A stretch of DNA of 64,000 nucleotides. Origin: Dickeya aquatica. Its GTDB lineage: Bacteria; Pseudomonadota; Gammaproteobacteria; Enterobacterales; Enterobacteriaceae. The stretch's first letter is position 1. Each line of letters begins with the position of its first letter. The stretch covers positions 2,046,001-2,110,000 of the forward strand of contig NZ_LT615367.1 in NCBI RefSeq assembly GCF_900095885.1, in the 5' to 3' direction. The position numbers and the translations under genes are program-made. Shown piece by piece: positions 27,002 to 39,218 of the stretch. The notes below the pieces were generated by a model, which saw only the letters and a program-made list of their open reading frames with translations, made no database searches and was not told the origin of the DNA.

Positions 27002-28663
27002 ATGTATCTGGAAAGAGTCGAAATTCTTGGATTCCGTGGGATTAACCGCCTATCGCTGACGCTTGACGACAATACGGTGCTGATTGGTGAAAATGCCTGG
27101 GGAAAATCCAGCCTGCTGGATGCGCTCTCATTGCTGCTGGCTCCGTCACTGCCACTCTATCATTTTGATTTACAAGATTTTCACTTTACACCCGGCGATG
27201 AATCCAGTCGTGAACGGCATTTACAGGTCATTTTTACCTTTTGCGAGTCTGAACCCGGCCATCATCTGGCACCGCGCTATCGTTCGCTGTCACCGGTTTG
27301 GGTAAAAGGGGAAGGGCGATTACACCGCCTCTTCTACCGCCTGGAGGGCGAGGTGGATGACAGTCAGGCAATTTTCACCTGGCGCAGTTTTCTGGATGCG
27401 AACGGCCACGCATTAGCGCTGGAGAATATCGACTGGCTGGCCAGTGAAGTGGTGCGGCTGCATCCGGTGTTACGCTTGCGTGATGCCCGGTTTATTCGGC
27501 GTTTTCGCCCCGGCACCCTGATGCCGCAAATCGATAACAATGAACGGCTCTCGCATCAGTTTGAAACACTGATGCGAGAGCTGGCGCAAAACCCTAATCG
27601 ATTAACGAATCAGGAACTGCGTCAGGGCCTGGTGGCGATGCGCCAACTGGTAGAACACTATTTCTCGGAACAAAGCGCAGAGCCGAATGAGAAACGGCAT
27701 CACCGCCATGCCCGTACCGGTAACGGGCGCGCCTGGCGGTCGCTTGATTCGATTAACCGAATGATTTCCGGGCCCAATAGCCGCAGTCGCCGGATCATTT
27801 TGCTGGAACTGTTCTCGACATTACTACAGGCGAAAGGCTCTGTCGCGCTAGACCCGCATGCGCGGCCCCTGCTGTTGATTGAAGATCCAGAAACCCGGTT
27901 ACACCCGATCATGCTGTCGGTGGCCTGGGGCTTGCTGACCCAATTACCGTTACAAAAAGTGACGACTACCAATTCCGGCGAGCTGCTGTCGCTGGTACCT
28001 GTTGAACAGGTGTGCCGGTTGGTGCGTGAGTCGGCCAAGGTTGCCACCTACCGCATTGGCCGTCAGGGGTTGTCAGCGGAAGACAGCCGTCGTATTACGT
28101 TTCATATTCGCTTTAATCGGCCATCGTCACTGTTTGCCCGTTGCTGGTTGCTGGTCGAGGGTGAAACGGAAGTGTGGATGCTCAATGAATTGGCCCGCCA
28201 GTGTGGTCACCATTTTGAGGCAGAAGGGGTGCGCGTGATTGAATTTGCACAAGCCGGGTTAAAGCCGTTACTGAGGTTTGCTTATCGTATGGGCATTGAA
28301 TGGCATGTACTGGTGGATGGCGATGACGCCGGAAAGAAATATGCCGCAACAGCGCGTAGCTTGCTGCAATCACAGGGGGAAGCGGAGCGCGACCATCTGA
28401 CGGTACTGACCGCGCCAGATATGGAACATTTTATGTACCGCAACGGATTTAGTCAGGTTTACCATCGGGTGGCTCAATTGCCCGACCCGGTGCCCTTATC
28501 GGCGGCGAAAGTGATAGCAAAAGCGATTCACCGCACGTCCAAACCCGACCTGGCCATTGAGGTTGCTCTGGCGGCCGCGTCTTATGGGGAATCGGCCATT
28601 CCACCGCTGATTCGCAGCATGTTTTCCCGGGTGTTATGGCTGGCGCGCGGGCGTGCTGACTGA
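27002..28663 (+). CDS. ybjD: YbjD, OLD-family ATPase with TOPRIM nuclease domain
   Basis: 553 residues, collinear with E. coli YbjD (552). The N-terminal ABC-type ATPase has VEILGFRGIN and Walker A GENAWGKSS near residue 31, and Walker B LLLIEDPETRLHP near residue 290. The C-terminal TOPRIM domain has LLVEGETE near 383 and VLVDGDDAGKK near 436, whose acidic residues bind metal for DNA cleavage. It is a housekeeping class 2 OLD-like protein; its cellular role is not settled. ATG at 27002 follows GGGAGGCACGG; a frame from 26879 is rejected. Confidence 0.93.
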   Translation: MYLERVEILGFRGINRLSLTLDDNTVLIGENAWGKSSLLDALSLLLAPSLPLYHFDLQDFHFTPGDESSRERHLQVIFTFCESEPGHHLAPRYRSLSPVWVKGEGRLHRLFYRLEGEVDDSQAIFTWRSFLDANGHALALENIDWLASEVVRLHPVLRLRDARFIRRFRPGTLMPQIDNNERLSHQFETLMRELAQNPNRLTNQELRQGLVAMRQLVEHYFSEQSAEPNEKRHHRHARTGNGRAWRSLDSINRMISGPNSRSRRIILLELFSTLLQAKGSVALDPHARPLLLIEDPETRLHPIMLSVAWGLLTQLPLQKVTTTNSGELLSLVPVEQVCRLVRESAKVATYRIGRQGLSAEDSRRITFHIRFNRPSSLFARCWLLVEGETEVWMLNELARQCGHHFEAEGVRVIEFAQAGLKPLLRFAYRMGIEWHVLVDGDDAGKKYAATARSLLQSQGEAERDHLTVLTAPDMEHFMYRNGFSQVYHRVAQLPDPVPLSAAKVIAKAIHRTSKPDLAIEVALAAASYGESAIPPLIRSMFSRVLWLARGRAD

Positions 28664-28732
28664 TTGGCGAAGGGCGTGGCAGCGTGTGCCAGCCGGTGGC
28701 AGTTGAACCGAGCCGAGAGTGATTAACCCATG

Positions 28733-28766
28733 ACTAAAAAATGCCGCCCGCGGCGCGGTTGGCATT
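28733..28766 (-). terminator. Probable terminator of cspD
   Basis: On the minus strand AATGCC ... GGCATT forms a 6-bp outer stem followed directly by TTTTTT, 66 bp after the cspD stop. The inner part is GC-rich and imperfectly paired. Confidence 0.55.
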
Positions 28767-28831
28767 AAATTTATTGAGTGCCCTGGTCAAGGCATTGACA
28801 GGTGAGAGGCCGGAAAATACGAGGCTGACGT

Positions 28832-29053
28832 TCAGGCGATCGCTTCGCCAATAACCGGCACTATCAGGCTGGCGTGATTTCCTTTCGGCCCCTGATGCAC
28901 GGTGAATTTCACAACCTGACCCGCCTTTAGCGTTCGGTAACCGTCCATCTGGATGGTGGAATAGTGAGCGAAAATATCTTCCCCTCCGCTTTCGGGACAA
29001 ATAAAGCCAAAGCCCTTGGCGTTATTGAACCATTTAACAGTACCTGTCTCCAT
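28832..29053 (-). CDS. cspD: Cold-shock-like protein CspD
   Basis: 73-residue single cold-shock domain. RNP1-type KGFGFI near residue 13 and RNP2-type DIFAHYS near 26 bind single-stranded nucleic acid. The long C-terminal tail (HASLIVPVIGEAIA) separates CspD from CspA-type proteins. In E. coli CspD is induced in stationary phase and inhibits replication rather than responding to cold. Divergent from clpSA as in E. coli. Confidence 0.95.
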   Translation of the reverse strand: METGTVKWFNNAKGFGFICPESGGEDIFAHYSTIQMDGYRTLKAGQVVKFTVHQGPKGNHASLIVPVIGEAIA

Positions 29054-29409
29054 ACATCTTCATCCTTCGCTAGAGTGTGCTCTAAGGTGAGGTTATTGGT
29101 TTAAGGCTGAATGAATTGATTAAAACACCATCAATTCACTTCTACACTCTATTGAAATCGTTTTAAGCGTCAAGCATCGCAATCTGACACTTTGTATCAG
29201 GTTTGTGAAAATTTGATACAGATAACGCTATTGATGGTTTTTATTGCCGTTAATATCAAAAGGAGATAGGGCGGATTTGGGGCGTAACAGCAAGGGGAGG
29301 GCAGCGCGATTTTGACCGCGCGGTGATACAATAAAAACAGACAGCCGCTGCGTAATGCAGTTGGCGCATTATGTATCACAATAAGTATCAGCACGGATTT
29401 GGATTGAAG
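29054..29409. other. 356-bp divergent cspD-clpS promoter region
   Basis: No gene supported. AT-rich near 29100-29250. It should hold the cspD and clpSA promoters. A GGGGAGGG octamer at 29294-29301 fits the FtsK-orienting (KOPS) consensus, but a single copy cannot be judged. Confidence 0.4.
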
Positions 29410-29730
29410 ATGGTAAATCATAGCACCGGGACGCAGACCGACGGGCAGACGACAGCGCAGCATATCGAAACCTTGCGGCCACCTTCGATGTATAGCGTCG
29501 TATTGAACAACGATGATTACACACCGATGGAATTTGTTATTGACGTTCTGCAAAAGTTCTTTTCTTATGATATTGAACGTGCAACGCAACTGATGCTGAC
29601 GGTTCACTATCAGGGTAAGGCTATCTGCGGTGTTTACAGTGCCGAAGTGGCGGAAACCAAGGTGGCACAGGTGAACCGGTATGCCAGGGAGAATGAGCAT
29701 CCGTTGCTCTGTACGCTGGAAAAAGCCTGA
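29410..29730 (+). CDS. clpS: ClpS, N-degron adaptor of ClpAP protease
   Basis: Recognises destabilising N-terminal residues and delivers substrates to ClpA. 106 residues as in E. coli. A variable N-terminal tail (residues 1-25) precedes the core [19 protein letters not shown], whose NDDYTPMEF block forms the N-degron pocket, and ends with [13 protein letters not shown]. The ATG at 29410 is chosen by length and by GGAT upstream; the frame from 29371 is longer without support. Directly upstream of clpA (30 bp). Aat, encoded 3 kb downstream, makes some of the N-degrons it reads. Confidence 0.94.
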   Translation: MVNHSTGTQTDGQTTAQHIETLRPPSMYSVVLNNDDYTPMEFVIDVLQKFFSYDIERATQLMLTVHYQGKAICGVYSAEVAETKVAQVNRYARENEHPLLCTLEKA

Positions 29731-29760
29731 AATTAGGGCAATTTATTGGGGGAGGTGGCT

Positions 29761-32037
29761 ATGCTCAATCAAGAACTGGAACTCAGTCTCAACATGGCTT
29801 TCGCCAGAGCGCGTGAGCACCGACACGAGTTTATGACCGTGGAGCATTTGTTACTGGCTCTACTTAGCAACCCTTCCGCACGCGAGGCTCTTGAAGCCTG
29901 TACGGTCGATCTGACCGCGTTGCGCCAGGAACTGGAAACGTTTATCGAACAGACGACACCAACACTGCCGCCAAGCGACGAAGAGCGGGATACCCAGCCT
30001 ACGCTGAGTTTTCAACGTGTGTTGCAACGCGCTGTGTTTCATGTGCAGTCATCCGGGCGCAGTGAAGTTTCCGGGGCCAATGTGTTGGTCGCCATCTTCA
30101 GTGAGCAGGAGTCTCAGGCAGCGTATCTGCTGCGCAAGCATGATGTCAGTCGGCTGGACGTGGTGAATTTTATTTCCCACGGTACGCGTAAAGAGGACTC
30201 CGGCCCGGCGGCAAGCCAGGAAAATCCGGTTAACGAAGAACAGGCTGGCGGGGAGGAGCGTATGGAAAACTTCACCACAAATCTCAACCAGCTTGCCCGT
30301 GTCGGGGGAATCGACCCACTGATTGGACGAGACAGTGAACTGGAGCGTACGATTCAGGTCTTGTGCCGCCGCCGCAAAAACAATCCGTTACTGGTGGGCG
30401 AATCAGGCGTTGGCAAAACGGCGATTGCTGAAGGGCTGGCATGGCGCATCGTACAAGGTGATGTGCCGGAGGTGATGGCGGGCTGTACGCTTTATTCGCT
30501 GGATATCGGGTCACTGCTGGCGGGAACCAAATACCGCGGTGATTTCGAAAAACGCTTTAAAGCCTTGCTAAAACAGCTCGAACAGGATCAAAACAGCATT
30601 CTGTTTATTGATGAGATTCATACCATCATTGGCGCGGGGGCGGCTTCTGGCGGGCAGGTGGATGCCGCTAACCTGATAAAACCGCTGTTGTCCGGCGGTA
30701 AGATTCGGGTAATCGGTTCTACCACCTATCAGGAATTCAGCAATATCTTTGAAAAAGACCGTGCGCTGGCGCGTCGTTTCCAGAAAATTGATATTACCGA
30801 GCCAAGCGTTGAGGAAACGGTACAAATCATCAACGGCCTGAAAACAAAATATGAAGCGCACCACGATGTTCGTTATACCGCGAAGGCGATTCGTGCTGCG
30901 GTAGAGCTGGCAGTGAAATACATCAACGATCGCCATCTGCCAGATAAAGCCATTGATGTGATTGATGAAGCGGGAGCTCGTTGCCGTCTGCTGCCTGTCA
31001 GTAAACGCAAGAAAACGGTCAACGTGGCGGATATTGAATCGGTGGTGGCGCGTATTGCCCGGATTCCTGAGAAAACCGTATCAGCCAGTGACCGCGATGT
31101 ACTGCGTAGCCTGAGCGATCGGCTGAAAATGCTGGTATTTGGTCAGGACAAAGCGATTGAGGCGCTGACTGAGGCCATCAAGATGAGTCGTGCCGGGCTT
31201 GGGCATGAGCGCAAGCCGGTCGGGTCATTCCTGTTTGCCGGCCCTACCGGGGTAGGTAAAACCGAAGTCACGGTGCAACTGGCGAAAGCGCTGGATATCG
31301 AATTGCTGCGCTTTGACATGTCGGAATATATGGAGCGCCACACCGTCAGCCGCCTGATTGGTGCGCCTCCGGGTTATGTGGGTTACGATCAGGGGGGCCT
31401 GCTGACGGATGCGGTCATCAAACACCCGCATTCAGTGCTGCTGCTTGATGAGATAGAAAAAGCCCATCCAGACGTGTTCAACTTGCTATTGCAGGTGATG
31501 GATAACGGCACCCTGACTGACAATAACGGGCGTAAAGCGGACTTCCGCAACGTGATCGTCGTCATGACTACTAACGCCGGTGTGCGAGAAACCCAGCGTA
31601 AATCTATCGGGCTTATCCATCAGGATAACAGCAGCGATGCGATGGAAGAGATCAAGAAAGTGTTTACACCGGAGTTCCGCAACCGGCTTGATGGCATTAT
31701 CTGGTTCAACCATTTGTCAGCGCAGGTTATCCAGCAGGTGGTGGATAAATTTATCGTCGAATTGCAGGCGCAGCTTGATGCCAAAGGCGTCTCGCTGGAA
31801 GTCAGCGAAGAAGCCCGGAACTGGCTGGCTGAAAAAGGGTATGACAAAGCAATGGGGGCTCGCCCGATGGCGCGGGTGATTCAGGAAAACCTCAAAAAAC
31901 CGCTGGCTAATGAGTTGTTGTTTGGCTCGCTGGTTGATGGTGGGGCGGTGAAAGTGGAGCTTGATAGTGCCGTACAACAGCTCACTTACCGTTTCCTGAG
32001 TGCGCAAAAAACCAAAACGGAAGGTGCGGTGCACTAG
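29761..32037 (+). CDS. clpA: ClpA, ATPase subunit of ClpAP protease
   Basis: Hexameric AAA+ unfoldase that feeds proteins into ClpP. 758 residues as in E. coli. It has an N-terminal Clp repeat domain (1-145) that binds ClpS, a first ATPase module with GESGVGKT near residue 214 and FIDEIHT near 282, and a second with GPTGVGKT near 495 and [13 protein letters not shown] near 561. The ClpP-docking IGL loop is present (KSIGLIHQ near 617). ATG at 29761 follows GGGGGAGGTGG. A strong terminator follows the stop. Confidence 0.97.
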   Translation: MLNQELELSLNMAFARAREHRHEFMTVEHLLLALLSNPSAREALEACTVDLTALRQELETFIEQTTPTLPPSDEERDTQPTLSFQRVLQRAVFHVQSSGRSEVSGANVLVAIFSEQESQAAYLLRKHDVSRLDVVNFISHGTRKEDSGPAASQENPVNEEQAGGEERMENFTTNLNQLARVGGIDPLIGRDSELERTIQVLCRRRKNNPLLVGESGVGKTAIAEGLAWRIVQGDVPEVMAGCTLYSLDIGSLLAGTKYRGDFEKRFKALLKQLEQDQNSILFIDEIHTIIGAGAASGGQVDAANLIKPLLSGGKIRVIGSTTYQEFSNIFEKDRALARRFQKIDITEPSVEETVQIINGLKTKYEAHHDVRYTAKAIRAAVELAVKYINDRHLPDKAIDVIDEAGARCRLLPVSKRKKTVNVADIESVVARIARIPEKTVSASDRDVLRSLSDRLKMLVFGQDKAIEALTEAIKMSRAGLGHERKPVGSFLFAGPTGVGKTEVTVQLAKALDIELLRFDMSEYMERHTVSRLIGAPPGYVGYDQGGLLTDAVIKHPHSVLLLDEIEKAHPDVFNLLLQVMDNGTLTDNNGRKADFRNVIVVMTTNAGVRETQRKSIGLIHQDNSSDAMEEIKKVFTPEFRNRLDGIIWFNHLSAQVIQQVVDKFIVELQAQLDAKGVSLEVSEEARNWLAEKGYDKAMGARPMARVIQENLKKPLANELLFGSLVDGGAVKVELDSAVQQLTYRFLSAQKTKTEGAVH

Positions 32038-32088
32038 CCGGGCGCAATTGCGCATCATCCCGATGGGCTCTCGGCCCACGATTTAAGC

Positions 32089-32117
32089 AAAAGGGCATCG
32101 TCGGTGCCCTTTTTTTA
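32089..32117 (+). terminator. Terminator of clpSA
   Basis: 9-bp hairpin AAAAGGGCA / TGCCCTTTT running into TTTT, 52 bp after clpA. Confidence 0.85.
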
Positions 32118-32227
32118 TGCCGTCATGTTTATGCTGCACGGCAACGCAACAGTGCTGATACCGTTAGCCACAATCAGTACGGCAGCATGCCTGTCCGTAG
32201 CGCGACGCCATCGCTTTCCCTAAAATG

Positions 32228-32253
32228 CAAAAACCCCTGCCAGTATGGCAAGG
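32228..32253 (-). terminator. Terminator of infA
   Basis: On the minus strand the arms CCCTTGCCA and TGGCAGGGG, with one mismatch, are followed by TTTTTGC, 49 bp after the infA stop. Confidence 0.75.
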
Positions 32254-32301
32254 GCTGAAAGCCGACATCCAAACGCATCGCTCTGAGCGATGACCGGGCT
32301 G

Positions 32302-32538
<237 letters not shown>

Positions 32539-32611
32539 TTACCTTGGTTTTTAACCGGCAAGATAATGCCGAAAAACCCTCATTATGTAAAGGCGCGTAA
32601 GTGATTGATGC

Positions 32612-33340
32612 TCATTTATCGCTATTGTCTGACAGATAATCCGGGGGAAAAGTCAGTGTTTGTGGCTGCCAGCAGCCTGCTTTCAGGCGGATTTGCTGTA
32701 GTGATGGCAGCCGGGTGAGAAAGGCGCGCCGGGGTAGCTCGCGCGCTCCCAGAGACGCAGTATGGGGGTTGAGTACCTGACAGTCAATCAACTGGCCGCC
32801 GCAGTCGGTAAAATGCGATAAGAACGCCGCCAGCGCGAATTTTGAGGCGTTATCTGCACGACTGAACATGGACTCACCACAAAACAGCCCGCCCTGGGCA
32901 ATACCGTACAATCCACCGACGAGCTGTTGCCCGCGCCAGACTTCGACGGAATGGGCGTGGCCGGTCTGATGTAGCTGTAGGTAAGCCTGCACCATTTCAT
33001 CGCTGATCCACGTTCCTTCGTCACGTTCACTGGCGCAGGCTGCAATAACCGCTGAGAAAGCGTGATTGAGCGTAACCTGATAGGGCGCACGCCGAATGCA
33101 TTTCTTCATGCTGCGACTGAGATGAAATTCGCCAGGAAAGAGAACGGCACGCGGATCAGGGCTCCACCACAGAATCGGGTCAGGGGGCGAAAACCATGGA
33201 AATATCCCCTGGCTATACGCGATTAACAGGCGCTCAGGGGACAAATCACCACCAAAAGCCAGCAGACCATTCGGGTCGCGCAAGGCTGTTTGCGGGTTAG
33301 GAAACGCAAGTGAGAACGGCGACAGCTCCGGCAATAGCAT
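32612..33340 (-). CDS. aat: Leucyl/phenylalanyl-tRNA-protein transferase
   Basis: Transfers leucine or phenylalanine from tRNA to proteins with N-terminal lysine or arginine, creating N-degrons for ClpS-ClpAP. 242 residues (E. coli 234). Family motifs are [20 protein letters not shown] near residue 48, SVEVW near 136, [19 protein letters not shown] near 147 and IDCQVLNPH near 184. It begins 14 bp after cydC on the same strand and is probably read with cydDC. Confidence 0.95.
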   Translation of the reverse strand: MLLPELSPFSLAFPNPQTALRDPNGLLAFGGDLSPERLLIAYSQGIFPWFSPPDPILWWSPDPRAVLFPGEFHLSRSMKKCIRRAPYQVTLNHAFSAVIAACASERDEGTWISDEMVQAYLQLHQTGHAHSVEVWRGQQLVGGLYGIAQGGLFCGESMFSRADNASKFALAAFLSHFTDCGGQLIDCQVLNPHTASLGARELPRRAFLTRLPSLQQIRLKAGCWQPQTLTFPPDYLSDNSDK

Positions 33341-33354
33341 AAGGCAGCCCCTGG

Positions 33355-35115
33355 TTACAGGTGTTGATGAAATTGCCAGTAGCGACCCTGACGTGCCATT
33401 AACGCATGATGTGTCCCGTGTTCTGCCAACTGACCATCATCCAGCACAAACACGCGATCCATGGTTTCCAGCCCACTCAGACGATGCGTTATCATCAGTA
33501 GCGTTTTATCCTTACACTGGTCGCGCAACAACGTCAGAATGCGTTGTTCGGTGTCGGCATCCAGCCCTTCGGTGGGCTCGTCAAGCAATACCAGCGGGGC
33601 AGGATGCAACAAGGCCCGGGCAATACCGATACGGCGCTGCTCGCCACCGGACAACTGCCGGCCACCTTCTCCGAGCCAGGCATTCAGCCCCTGTTCATCA
33701 TTGAGCAACTTTTCAAGCCCAACCTGATTGAGCACATGTATTAATTGTTCATCGTGAGCGTCTGGCGCAGCCAGACGCAGGTTATCGCGTAACGTACTGC
33801 TAAAGATATGCACACGTTGTGGCACCACACACATACTTTGGCGCAAGCTGGCCTCTGGCCAGGCTTTCAGCGGGAGATCATTGAGGCGAATGTCTCCATC
33901 GCTACAGTCCCAGGCGCGGGTCAACAATTGCAGTAACGTCGATTTACCGCATCCGGTGCGGCCTAACAGGGCGACATGTTCTCCTGCTGCCAGCGTCATT
34001 GACACCTCGTGCAGCGTTGCCTGAGGCTGGTCAGGGTAATGAAAACTCACTTTATCGAGCGTCAACTGAAGTTGCTGAGGGCTGGCCGGGCCATGTTCTG
34101 CAAAAGTGACCGCTGGATGCAGTTGCAGTAACTGGCGTACACGGGCTGCGCTCGCGGCAACCTGACCAATGTGCTGAAATGCACCTGCGACCGGGCCCAG
34201 TGCCTCAAATGCGGCCAGTGATGCAAACACAAACAGTGCGATGAGCGGCCCCGGTTGTGACGCACCACCAACACCTCCTGCTGCCAGCCACATCAGCAAG
34301 GTGGCAGTCAGACCACCAGCGGCGATGAACAAGGCCTGAGAGAGTGCACTTAGCGCCGCCTGCTGGCGCTGGCGCATCAGCCAGCGCTGTTCCAGTGTTT
34401 CCAGTTGCTGGCGAAAGGCAGCCAGTGCGCCGAAAATTGTCAATTCCGCCTGCCCTTGTAACCAGGTGGTCAACTGTACCCGATAATCGGCACGTAATGC
34501 CGTCAAATCGGTGCCGATAGGCCAGCCAGCGCGATAAAACAGCGGTGGTAAAAGCAGTAGCAGCACCAGCATGATGGCGGCAAGCGTGAGTGCCAGCGCA
34601 AGATCCAGCAGACTCAGGCCATAAGCCATGACCAGGATCACGGCCAACGCACTGACCAGTGGTGATATGACCCGCAGATAGAGGTGATCCAGCGTATCGA
34701 CATCGGCCACCAGCCGGTTTAACAATTCCGCTTGTCGAAAACGAACCAGCCCGCCCGGCGTGAGAGGCAGGATGCGGCGAAAGGTAAAAACACGCAGATG
34801 GAGCAGAACACGAAACGTGGCATCATGGCTGACAAGCCGCTCAAAGTAGCGGCTTGCGGTGCGCAAAATCGCCGCCCCCCGGACACCGGCGGCAGGCAGG
34901 ATGTAATTGAAGGTGGTTAACCCGGCAAGGCCCGCAACCGCAGAAGCGGCTAAAAACCAGCCGGAGAGTGTCAGCAGGCCAATGCTGGCAAGCAGCGTCA
35001 TGATAGCCAGTATCACCCCGAGCCCCAATTGCATACTGTGGCGACGATAGAGTGCCAGAAAGGGTTTCAACTCCTGCATGATGCGCATTTTTTTTATATC
35101 ACTCTGTTTGTCCAT
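33355..35115 (-). CDS. cydC: CydC subunit of the heterodimeric cysteine/glutathione exporter
   Basis: One half of the CydDC ABC transporter, which exports cysteine and glutathione to the periplasm and is needed for cytochrome bd assembly. 586 residues (E. coli 573). Six-helix membrane domain to about residue 310, then an ATPase with Walker [10 protein letters not shown], signature LSGGEQRR and Walker [13 protein letters not shown]. The ATG at 35115 lies 2 bp after cydD; an ATG at 35088 (MRIMQE) would align better with the E. coli N-terminus, so the start is uncertain by nine codons. Confidence 0.93.
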   Translation of the reverse strand: MDKQSDIKKMRIMQELKPFLALYRRHSMQLGLGVILAIMTLLASIGLLTLSGWFLAASAVAGLAGLTTFNYILPAAGVRGAAILRTASRYFERLVSHDATFRVLLHLRVFTFRRILPLTPGGLVRFRQAELLNRLVADVDTLDHLYLRVISPLVSALAVILVMAYGLSLLDLALALTLAAIMLVLLLLLPPLFYRAGWPIGTDLTALRADYRVQLTTWLQGQAELTIFGALAAFRQQLETLEQRWLMRQRQQAALSALSQALFIAAGGLTATLLMWLAAGGVGGASQPGPLIALFVFASLAAFEALGPVAGAFQHIGQVAASAARVRQLLQLHPAVTFAEHGPASPQQLQLTLDKVSFHYPDQPQATLHEVSMTLAAGEHVALLGRTGCGKSTLLQLLTRAWDCSDGDIRLNDLPLKAWPEASLRQSMCVVPQRVHIFSSTLRDNLRLAAPDAHDEQLIHVLNQVGLEKLLNDEQGLNAWLGEGGRQLSGGEQRRIGIARALLHPAPLVLLDEPTEGLDADTEQRILTLLRDQCKDKTLLMITHRLSGLETMDRVFVLDDGQLAEHGTHHALMARQGRYWQFHQHL

Positions 35116-35117
35116 AA

Positions 35118-36884
35118 TTACAACACCCCTTGCCGTTGGGCCAGCAGATGGGCAAATGGCCCGGCGGACTGGGATAGGCTGGCATAATCACCTTGCTGAA
35201 CCAACTGACCATCAACCATGACCCAGATAACATCATAATCACGGATTTCCGTTAGCTGATGCGTTACCAGCAGCGTCGTTTGATGCAATGCGGCGTTGCG
35301 TAATGCTTCCATTACCCGCCGTTCGCTGTGGGCATCAAGACTGGCGGAGGGTTCATCCAGCAACATTAACTGACAAGGGTGCAACAGCGCACGGGCAACC
35401 GCGACCCGTTGGGCCTGACCAACGGACAACCGCGCTGCGCCGTCACCGAGTGGTGTCTCAAGCCCGGCGGGCAGCGAGGGTAAAAATTCATGCACATAGG
35501 CGCGCTCCAGCGCGGTTTGCAGTTCCGCCTCGGTGGTGTGCGGCCGACCCAGTTGAATGTTTTCTCTAAGGGTGGTGGCCGGCAGATGGGGATGTTGCCC
35601 GACCCAGCTCAGGTAACGCCGCCAACTGGCAGTGGAAAGGGTGCGAAGTTCCGTGCCGTTGACGGTCAGTGACCCGGTGTAGGGTAAAAAACCCAACAGC
35701 AGGTTTAATAGGGAGCTTTTACCCGCGCCACTGGGGCCAACCAACGCAACGCGTTGCCCGGCATTCAACCGGAAGTTGAGTGGCCCGGCCAGAATACTTC
35801 CGCCGGGAGATAAGATGGTTAAATCGCAGGCGACCAGTGTGATGGCCGTGTCGCTATGAAAGGTGTCAGTTCCGGTACCGGTATTCTCACCCGCATGAGT
35901 CATAAAGTGCTGTAAGGCATCCGCCGCACCGACAGCCTGGGCCTTCGCATGGTAATACGTGCCCAGATCGCGCAGTGGTTGAAAGAACTCCGGTGCCAGA
36001 ATCAGTACCAGGAAACCGGCAAACAGCGTAACGCTTGTGCCGTAGCTGCCGAAATGCAGTTCGCCCAGATAAGAGAAACCAAAATAAACAGCCACAACCG
36101 CGATAGAGACGGAGGCGAAAAACTCCAGTACACCGGAAGAGAGAAAGGCCATGCGCAGCACCTCCATCGTCCGGCTGCGAAACTGTTCTGATGCCTGCTG
36201 AATGTGGTTTATTTCGGCCTGTGAGCGGTGAAACAGGCGCAGAGTTTCAAGCCCCCGTAAACGGTCAAGGAAATGGCCACTCAGGCGGGCCAGCGCCTGA
36301 AAGTTACGACGATTGGCATCAGCGGCTCCCATGCCAACCAGCGCCATAAACAGCGGGATAAGGGGCGCGGTAAGCAGCAAAATCAAGCCCGCCGCCCAGT
36401 TGACCGGAAAGACCGTACCTAAAATGAGCAACGGAATTATTGCGGCCAGATACATTTGTGGCAGGTAGCGGGCGTAGTAGTCCTGCATGTCGTCAACCTG
36501 TTCGAGTATCAGCGTTGCCCAACTGCCCGCTGGCTTGCCCTGAATCCACGCCGGGCCTAATTGTTGCAGCTGATCGAGCACTTGCTGGCGAATATGCTGG
36601 CGCACGGCTTGTCCACAGCGGAACCCCACTTTCTCGCGTACCCAGCTCAGCCACGCGCGCAGAACAAATGCCCCCGCCAGCAGGCCGAAGGTGCCTGTCA
36701 GCGCCTGACGCGGGGTGTGGATGATAATCAGCTCATGCAGTAAGGAGGCCATCAGCCAGGCTTGAGCGACGATGAGTAAGCCACTCACCAGCCCCAGTAT
36801 CAGTGATAAACGCAGCCAGCGATGGGCCAGTCGGCTTTGCTGCTTCAGCCAGCGGGTCAGTTCTCGTTGTCGTGTCTCTTTCAT
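35118..36884 (-). CDS. cydD: CydD subunit of the heterodimeric cysteine/glutathione exporter
   Basis: Partner of CydC, 588 residues as in E. coli. Membrane domain with the block GPAWIQGKPAGSWATL near residue 115 and PLIPLFMALVGMGAADANRR near 180, then ATPase with Walker [10 protein letters not shown], signature LSVGQAQR (a degenerate signature shared with E. coli CydD) and Walker B LMLLDEPSASLD. The start at 36884 (MKETRQRELTRW) is chosen by alignment; the frame from 36959 is longer without support. First gene of cydD-cydC-aat. Confidence 0.93.
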   Translation of the reverse strand: MKETRQRELTRWLKQQSRLAHRWLRLSLILGLVSGLLIVAQAWLMASLLHELIIIHTPRQALTGTFGLLAGAFVLRAWLSWVREKVGFRCGQAVRQHIRQQVLDQLQQLGPAWIQGKPAGSWATLILEQVDDMQDYYARYLPQMYLAAIIPLLILGTVFPVNWAAGLILLLTAPLIPLFMALVGMGAADANRRNFQALARLSGHFLDRLRGLETLRLFHRSQAEINHIQQASEQFRSRTMEVLRMAFLSSGVLEFFASVSIAVVAVYFGFSYLGELHFGSYGTSVTLFAGFLVLILAPEFFQPLRDLGTYYHAKAQAVGAADALQHFMTHAGENTGTGTDTFHSDTAITLVACDLTILSPGGSILAGPLNFRLNAGQRVALVGPSGAGKSSLLNLLLGFLPYTGSLTVNGTELRTLSTASWRRYLSWVGQHPHLPATTLRENIQLGRPHTTEAELQTALERAYVHEFLPSLPAGLETPLGDGAARLSVGQAQRVAVARALLHPCQLMLLDEPSASLDAHSERRVMEALRNAALHQTTLLVTHQLTEIRDYDVIWVMVDGQLVQQGDYASLSQSAGPFAHLLAQRQGVL

Positions 36885-37072
36885 GCGTTGTGGGTCGCTT
36901 CCAGTAAATACAGGCGGATAAAACATGGGAATAACGTTTAAATAACCGTTACTTAACACTGGCTGTGCATCACAGTCAGTATGGCGTCATGTTACCTCGG
37001 TGGCAGGGTTGTGCAAATGAAAAGGCGAAAGGGGAAATTGGCAGGGGATCAATTTTCTGCGCAGTCATGCCG

Positions 37073-37107
37073 CAATAAAAAACCCGGGTACGATCACGCC
37101 CCGGGTT
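37073..37107 (-). terminator. Terminator of trxB
   Basis: On the minus strand the 8-bp stem AACCCGGG / CCCGGGTT runs into TTTTTATTG, 39 bp after the trxB stop. Confidence 0.85.
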
Positions 37108-37146
37108 GGTTGAAGAGGATATCTCCATCCTCTGTCTGGCGATGTA

Positions 37147-38607
<1,461 letters not shown>

Positions 38608-39102
38608 ATGGTAGACACAAAGAAACGACCGGGAAAAGATCTGGACAGAATCGATCGTAATATTCTGAATGAATTACAAAAAGATGGGCGTATTTCCAAC
38701 GTAGAATTGTCAAAGCGGGTTGGCCTGTCGCCAACGCCTTGTTTAGAGCGCGTTCGTCGCCTGGAGCGTCAAGGGTTTATTAACGGTTATACTGCGTTGC
38801 TGAACCCGCATTATCTGGATGCATCACTGTTGGTATTTGTTGAAATTACCCTCAACCGTGGCGCACCCGATGTATTCGAGCAGTTCAATGCCGCAGTGCA
38901 GAAACTAGAAGAGATTCAGGAGTGTCATCTGGTATCCGGGGATTTCGATTATCTGCTTAAAACCCGTGTACCGGATATGTCAGCGTACCGTAAGTTGCTG
39001 GGTGAGACGCTATTGCGTCTGCCGGGAGTGAACGATACCCGTACCTATGTGGTGATGGAAGAAGTGAAGCAGAGCAACCGGCTGGTAATTAAGACCCGCT
39101 GA
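38608..39102 (+). CDS. lrp: Leucine-responsive regulatory protein
   Basis: Global regulator of amino-acid metabolism, transport and surface structures that wraps DNA as octamers or hexadecamers. 164 residues as in E. coli and nearly identical. Helix-turn-helix at about residues 30-50 (SNVELSKRVGLSPTPCLERV), then the RAM ligand-binding domain with the effector-site segment VSGDFDYLLK near 110. Followed 116 bp later by ftsK. Confidence 0.98.
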   Translation: MVDTKKRPGKDLDRIDRNILNELQKDGRISNVELSKRVGLSPTPCLERVRRLERQGFINGYTALLNPHYLDASLLVFVEITLNRGAPDVFEQFNAAVQKLEEIQECHLVSGDFDYLLKTRVPDMSAYRKLLGETLLRLPGVNDTRTYVVMEEVKQSNRLVIKTR

Positions 39103-39138
39103 CAGCATGGGTGCACAACCCGCTAAATTCAGTTACAC

Positions 39139-39158
39139 TCCTGTTAATTTGTACAGTA
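39139..39158 (+). promoter_or_regulatory. LexA (SOS) box upstream of ftsK
   Basis: CTGT at 39141-39144, eight bases, then ACAG at 39153-39156, flanked by TA at the right end: TCCTGTTAATTTGTACAGTA. This fits the LexA consensus CTGT-N8-ACAG and lies 60 bp before the ftsK start. E. coli ftsK has an SOS-inducible promoter (dinH) in the same place. Confidence 0.8.
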
Positions 39159-39218
39159 TGCGCCGGGTAAATCTCGGCGTTTTATCATGAAACATTTACA
39201 GGAAACCTGGAGAGACGC

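Noticed and set aside
29294..29301. GGGGAGGG octamer fitting the FtsK-orienting (KOPS) consensus
   Set aside because: One copy has no statistical weight; strand bias over the chromosome would be needed.
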